Source: Homarus americanus
Lineage: Eukaryota > Arthropoda > Malacostraca > Decapoda > Nephropidae
Assembly (NCBI RefSeq): GCF_018991925.1
Contig: NW_024724368.1
Span: 6,129,652 to 6,193,651, forward strand
Reading direction: 5' to 3'
DNA: 64,000 nt
Part shown: piece by piece, positions 59,446 through 64,000 of the stretch
Numbering within the stretch: the stretch's first letter is position 1
How the letters are laid out: every line of letters starts with the position of its first letter
The notes under the pieces: generated by a model
What the model was told of the DNA's origin: nothing
Seen by the model: only the letters and a program-made list of their open reading frames with translations
Databases searched by the model: none
Made by a program: the position numbers and the translations under genes

Positions 59446-59907
59446 CGAGTGTTAGTCGTAGCTGCGTTAGTGCAGGGCTGCCGAGTACCAGGCAGCGTTT
59501 ATAATAACTTGAAGAAGATAACAAAAACTCCCTCACAAGGAGAAAGATCATTGTCGGTCAGTTAGTCAGCATAGGCGGAGTTCGGGCGGAATAATGAAGA
59601 AAGTAATGCTAGAGTCAAACTTGCTGTAAACAGTAATGGTTGACTCCTGACTGTTTCCCAAACTGGGGGTAAATAACCTCATTCGGGTATTTGTAGCCCA
59701 TCAACTGGGACCCTACTGGTACAATACCTCCGTAATTACAACAACAAACAAGTTATTTTTTTTTACTTCCATTATTGGTAGCAACATTCATGACATGTTT
59801 TGTCTTTGCATCTAGCAGTCATTTAGCAAGGAAGGATATAGTTAAAAAAATTTGGAGAATACTTAATTAATAATTTCACAAAATGATACAACTAACATAA
59901 AAATCCG

Positions 59908-59957
<50 letters not shown>

Positions 59958-60386
59958 ATTAAGACTCAAAATCTATCCATTATGTGCTGGAGGTCTGGAC
60001 AATTTGTGGCAGTAGATCACGTTTGGATAACCAAGGAAAAGGTAGATCCAGCCCTAGGAAAGTTTGGCCTCCGCTGTACAGAAATTAACTATACAGATGA
60101 GAGGAAAACAAACATCATAATAATAACTGTTAATTATATAAACTAAATAAACCCTGAAACTAAATACGTACTATTGAGATGTTCTTCCTTAGGGTATTAT
60201 ATTGTTACTGCAGTATATACTTATATAGTAATGGTTACCCCTCGTGTACCAGGATGGCCGGCCCAAGGGCCACCTAGGAGTGAATTTGTTTAAGGTGTAG
60301 AAGCTGTCGCCAACACAACAACCACACCCTAAGTTAATGAGTTGCATGACCCAGTGTCAAGGAATATTCCGAGAAGACCGGACAAC
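59446..60386. other. Non-genic spacer
   Basis: (TC)~21 at about 59914-59954; no gene. Confidence 0.55.
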
Positions 60387-60564
60387 TCGCCAACTGCACT
60401 GGCTAGCCATTATCCCGGAACGCGATCCGAAAATTAACATCCAGGTTATCAATTGCTGCTGTGTGTAAGCAAATGGCGTAAAGAAACTTGTCCATAGTTC
60501 ACCCTGCCCAGGAATCGAGGAGAGCATGCTGACCATTACACCACTTGTAAGATATTTAGTCATG
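60387..60564 (-). mobile_element. tRNA-derived SINE, copy 1, head deleted internally
   Basis: Colinear with 62054-62262 over the full length. On the minus strand it has the A-box-like TGGTGTAATGG, then lacks ~22 bp of the head between two TCGA words, which removes half of the B box. The body (CCATTTGCTTACACACAGCA, TGGATGTTAATTTTCGGATC) follows. The deletion lies exactly between short direct repeats. Confidence 0.83.
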
Positions 60565-61023
60565 GCCTCTGAAAGTTGGTGGATGGGTGTTACAGGCTGG
60601 AAGCTGTGCCGCTCGAGCTGTCAGCAGTAGCGGGAAGTAAGGAGTTGTGCGCAATCATATTTCACCCATCTGCTGTCAGTGTGATTCTGATCTTTTAAAA
60701 TGTTATATTTTGCATAATGTAGTATTGCTGATACGTAATTTGTCTAAGTATGCCTTATTGTGGGGAAAAATAAGTATATATTAAATGAGCCCCTCGAAAC
60801 AGTGAATTTGCTACCAGAGTTTGACAGTTAATTCACGTATAAGATTTCTGATGAACTTCCTACGTGGTCATGTTTGAAATAATGAATGTATGTATCTTTA
60901 TGTAATTTAGCTGAATATTTTTTTCGTCAGAAACGGTCATCTCATGACACAGGTGAAAGTGCAGTAGAGTGACACCGACAGGCAACATCTTAAAAGCTTC
61001 CACACACTCAAACATTAACGTAG
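60565..61023. other. Non-genic spacer
   Basis: No structure recognised. Confidence 0.5.
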
Positions 61024-61069
61024 TTATTAAGAACAAATCAATTACGTCTTCTCTCCTGTGGTCTCAGAC

Positions 61070-61141
61070 AGCAGAGTGGCGCAGTGGAAGCGTGCTGGGC
61101 CCATAACCCAGAGGTCCGTGGATCGAAACCACGCTCTGCTA
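61070..61141 (+). tRNA. Initiator tRNA-Met (anticodon CAT)
   Basis: A 72-nt perfect cloverleaf with initiator features: acceptor AGCAGAG/CTCTGCT with an A1:T72-type end and A discriminator; anticodon stem CTGGG/CCCAG with three G:C pairs next to the loop CCCATAA (CAT at 34-36, C at 33); T arm CGTGG-ATCGAAA-CCACG lacking the usual TTC, as in eukaryotic initiators. A TTTT terminator follows at 61147-61150. It closely matches the animal initiator tRNA. It is likely functional and starts protein synthesis at AUG. A decayed duplicate lies 1.78 kb upstream. Confidence 0.94.
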
Positions 61142-61230
61142 TCCTATTTTATCCAGGTCATTAGCGTAGAAACTGATTTTTTAAATAAAATATTCTATAA
61201 TAAGTACACTGCCTGTGATGAAACTTGGGA

Positions 61231-61504
61231 GGTGGTGTCGGGAAAAACAGGTCAAAGGTCAAAGCTGCAGGAGGTTATCCTGGCCGGACTTGGGTATGTG
61301 CCCCGAGGTACAGTTGTGGACAAAAAGAATTCGGCAGGGAGGGAGAGTAAGATGCGTCTGCCTCATGATTAAACGAAAAAAAAATCAATTTGTCTTGTGG
61401 AAAGGAAATCGCGGACTTTTAATCGCCGCTTCTATGCGACGTGCCAAGTCTCCACCTATTCGCCACCTCCCTCCCTGCCGATTTTTTTTTTGTCCTAAAC
61501 TGTA
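61231..61504. other. Non-genic spacer
   Basis: No structure recognised. Confidence 0.5.
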
Positions 61505-61777
61505 CAGTCGGCAACAAAAGTTCTCGAACGCTCTAAGCGTCTTATAATATGACAAAACTAACGAGAAATCTTAACATTCCTCTGAGGAAGTTTTATTGCA
61601 TATTAAATAACTGTACCTCTTTTCACCTGTAAATAACATAAAGACGAGCAATATTTTTTATTACTTATATTGAGTCACTTCCCAACCAGGCACACAATCC
61701 ATTCTGAAACGACAAGAGCCATAACGCTCATGCTGACATCTGTCGTAACAGCTGTTTGAGAACTTTGTTGTCGACTG
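61505..61777. mobile_element. 273-bp TA-flanked MITE, CAGTCGGCAAC ends
   Basis: Left end CAGTCGGCAACAAAAGTTCT-CGAAC; right end is the inverse of CAGTCGACAACAAAGTTCTC-AAAC. TA lies on both sides (61503-61504 and 61778-61779). There is no coding capacity. CAGT ends with TA duplication are typical of Tc1/mariner-type elements (inference). Confidence 0.85.
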
Positions 61778-61792
61778 TACACACAGTCAAAA

Positions 61793-61921
61793 AAGTATCT
61801 TTACGGAGGTCAGATGAATTTCAAAACAAACACTGCGACTCCTGTTGTCTCGGTAAGGTTGTCAACACCCTTCGTCCGTTGTGGCTTATTATCCAACACA
61901 ATATTGTAAAGATACTTCTTT
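61793..61921. mobile_element. MITE family B, copy 2
   Basis: AAAAAGTATCTTTACG at the left mirrors GTAAAGATACTTCTTT at the right. The interior GATGAATTTCAAAA, CTCGGTAAGGTTGTCA and CGTCCGTTGTGG matches 39041-39190. Its outer ends are less clear than in copy 1. It starts about 15 bp after the preceding MITE. Confidence 0.75.
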
Positions 61922-62053
61922 AATTGCCTTACATCCTGTGTGACTATGTTTATAAGCCTTCAATGTCAGCGTAACAGATAAATAAATCTTACTCCAGCAT
62001 CAGATCAGTACACTGGAAGAAATTATATAAGGCTTTCTTTAATTTAATTTAAA

Positions 62054-62262
62054 TCGCCAACTGCACTGGCTAACCATTACCCCGGAATACGATCCGCAAA
62101 TCGATTAACATCCAGGTTACCAATTACTGCTGGGTAGACAGAGGCAAATGGCGTAAAGAAATTTGCCCATAATTTCACCCTGCCCAGGAATCGAACCTGG
62201 GACTACTCCCTTTCGAGGCGAGTATGCTGACCATTACACCACTTATAACATATTTGGTCACG
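62054..62262 (-). mobile_element. tRNA-derived SINE, copy 2, full head
   Basis: On the minus strand: GTGGTGTAATGGTCAGCATA (A box), then GGTTCGATTCCTGGGCAGGG (B box), then the body ATTTGCCTCTGTCTACCCAG, CAGTAATTGGTAACCTGG and GGTTAGCCAGTGCAGTTGGC, ending in an AT-rich tail (TTTAAATTAAATTAAAG). The head is tRNA-like but diverged, and I cannot name the parental tRNA with confidence. Confidence 0.85.
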
Positions 62263-62686
62263 TATAGTAAAATATTTTTATTTATTTATTTTTTTGTGCT
62301 GGTCAAGCTCTGACCGTGGGCGAGATAAGCCCCGGACAACTCTTTCGGAGCTCGACCAACACGACCGTGTTTACATTATCATCTCGACTTAATTACATGT
62401 TACAAAATCACGTCTTTGTTTTCCAATGTTCTTTTCTATAATGTTTACTTATTGTATCATTAATGTCAACAAATAAGTGGCTTAAAGAATGCGAAAACAA
62501 CTAATAACAATGTTATGCTAAAAAGGATAATTGCCGATTAGTGATGACTTCTGTTAGTTTGAATCTAATTTGGAAATTTTGTTTGGCCAGAAACGATCAT
62601 GAAAGTATAAGACCAACGCCAGCACGAGCACTCAGCAGTGTCTGGCTTATCCTTAAATGCATTGTTACTCCTGTAGATATTAAACC
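62263..62686. other. Non-genic spacer
   Basis: A weak inverted repeat (CTCTGACCGTGGGCGAGA) was noted and not pursued; no gene. Confidence 0.5.
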
Positions 62687-62852
62687 AGATCACCTGATGA
62701 ATGGACTCCTTAGCTTAGTTCACATTATGTTTAACCACCCTAACGCTATTTGACGGTTTGGTTAGTATTAGAGTGGTTTGGTTAGGTTAGGTTAACGTTA
62801 GGGTGGTTAATATTCAGGTAAATTATGCTAGGATATCTAATCTTCATGTGAC
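62687..62852. mobile_element. Foldback MITE family A, copy 15, TTAGG core
   Basis: AGATCACCTGATGAATGGAC, TTAGCTTAGTTCACATTATG and TTTAACCACCCTAACGCTA at the left. AACGTTAGGGTGGTTAATAT, TCAGGTAAATTATGCTAGGA and TATCTAATCTTCATGTGAC at the right. The small GGTTA core adjoins the right arm. Both complete arms make this one of the clearest foldbacks. Confidence 0.9.
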
Positions 62853-63740
62853 TCGTATGTCCCGGTGAACGTTCAACTCTTCTCTTCAGTTACAGTCTGG
62901 TGTGGTGTGAACATAACTGTTTAACCTGTGTGGGTACCTGAGTGACTTTAGCACTAGGGCAGTAACCTGTGTGGGTACCTGAATGACTTTAGCACTACGT
63001 TTGAAAGTGTGCCTTAAAAGTGACATAAAAATGCTATATAATGTTACTACTCCCTAAAAGTGTTCCCTTAAAAGTGTTCCTTAAAAGTGTTCCGCAAAAG
63101 TGATATAAAAATACTGTACATTGATAGTACCCCCCAAAAGTGCTTCCTCAAAATGTTCCTTAATAGTGCTCTTTAAAAGTGACTGAATTTTTACTCTTCC
63201 CTCAAACAATTCTTCGAGAGAGTAACTTAAAAGACATTTCTTCACTACTACACCATAATGTTGCTCTCTCTATAGTTTAGTCAACATGTGTACAGTGCCA
63301 CACCATGTTCTCGAAGCTGAGGTCATAATCAGGTGTGGAGGCGGACGATCCCCTTTACCTTCCCCCCCCCCTCCTTCCCTACCTAGCTACCCCCTAAACC
63401 CCCTACCCTCTGCCTCCTCACCTTCAAATCCTCTTTATACCCACCCCTAGACTCCCCTACTCCCTTCCCTCCCCACCACCTATACCCTTCCCTCCCCACC
63501 ACCTACAACCCTTCCCACCACCTACACTCCACACCTCTCCATCCCCCCCCGCCACACCCCCACCTCGCTTGATAACATAACAGAGGGCCTCGTGAGTATG
63601 GAGGCTGGCGAGGGATTACTATTGACCTGGGCCAAGATTGTCAAAGGCTCTGAGGATAAATCCCTTCCCGGCCCTAACTGGAGACATGTAAGAAACGATC
63701 CAACTTGCTTACCTAACCTAACCTACTTGAGATTCTACAA
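62853..63740. repeat. Spacer with ~16-bp AAAAGTG minisatellite and C-rich tract
   Basis: CCTTAAAAGTGTTCCT units with drift at about 63005-63185. CTACC/CCCCACC-rich sequence at 63355-63565. A CCTAACCTAACC run lies just before the next family A copy. Confidence 0.7.
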
Positions 63741-63889
63741 GGATCACATGAAGAATAACACCCCAGCTTATTTCACCTAAAGATTTACAACTCCAAGGCT
63801 AACTTAACCTAACCCAACCCTCTATGTTGCGTTTGCGTGTTTCATAATCAGGAGTAAGAATCTAGGGTGCTTAATCTTCAGGTGATTTC
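63741..63889. mobile_element. Foldback MITE family A, copy 16, candidate TSD
   Basis: GGATCACATGAAGAATAACA, CCCCAGCTTATTTCACCTAA at the left. GCGTTTGCGTGTTTCATAAT, CTAGGGTGCTTAATCTTCAG and GTGATTTC at the right. The core is minimal (a few CCTAA). TCTACAA flanks both sides (63734-63740 and 63890-63896). Confidence 0.88.
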
Positions 63890-64000
63890 TCTACAACAAT
63901 ATGACGTCTATTTTATACTAAGACTCTATCCAAAATTGATGAGTTCTCTTATAATACAACCCCAAGATGGCGCTAAAAGGTACCAAGACTTAACTGTGCG

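Noticed and set aside
58687..59565. 292-residue open frame rich in C, H, T, V and S
   Set aside because: It is read through a 14-bp minisatellite that opens all three plus frames, then into the tRNA pseudogene duplicate.

Overview
This window looks like intergenic, repeat-dominated DNA from an arthropod, most likely a decapod crustacean. The sequence itself shows many tracts of the arthropod telomere-type pentamer TTAGG/CCTAA, a very high density of long microsatellites ((GT)163, (TC)n, (ATT)n, (AC)n), dozens of minisatellites, eukaryotic tRNA genes and tRNA-derived SINEs. The decapod assignment is inference from this overall style. I found no protein-coding exon I would defend. Nearly all long open frames are read through tandem repeats whose unit is a multiple of three or rotates between frames. 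The one recognisable protein-like sequence is a decayed, frameshifted retroelement C-terminus at about 23.0-23.8 kb.

Layout. 1-12 kb: a 60-bp minisatellite that grades into a dispersed repeat (family R), several microsatellite or minisatellite blocks, and five copies of a foldback MITE (family A). 11.4-12.1 kb: a higher-order array built around TTAGG. 12-20 kb: mostly nondescript sequence with a clean 6 x 51-bp array. 20-26 kb: a tRNA-Val(CAC) gene, a family A copy with a perfect 8-bp target duplication, a SINE fragment, a 5'-truncated retroelement, and 31-, 15- and 27-bp minisatellites. 26-37 kb: more minisatellites and a 1.97-kb terminal-inverted-repeat transposon sitting inside a 31-bp minisatellite, with the array resuming in phase on the far side. 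37-50 kb: TA-flanked MITEs, two adjacent family A copies, and a SINE with an intact tRNA-Pro(AGG) head inserted into another minisatellite. 50-64 kb: a 200-bp ATT array, a second copy of the retroelement 3' end, a 195-bp near-perfect foldback, a 21-bp array, an initiator tRNA-Met gene with a decayed duplicate 1.78 kb upstream, two reverse-strand tRNA-type SINEs, two adjacent TA-type MITEs and two last family A copies.

Main observation. At least sixteen copies or fragments of family A share arms that are reverse complements of each other. The arm starts GGATCACCTGAAGATTAG and ends inward in CACCCTAACGCTA. The core is a telomere-like (CCTAA)n or (TTAGG)n tract abutting the inner end of one arm. 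Three copies show 7-8 bp target duplications. The family therefore looks like a nonautonomous DNA transposon that spreads and nurses interstitial telomere-type repeats. Most interstitial TTAGG in this window lies inside these elements.
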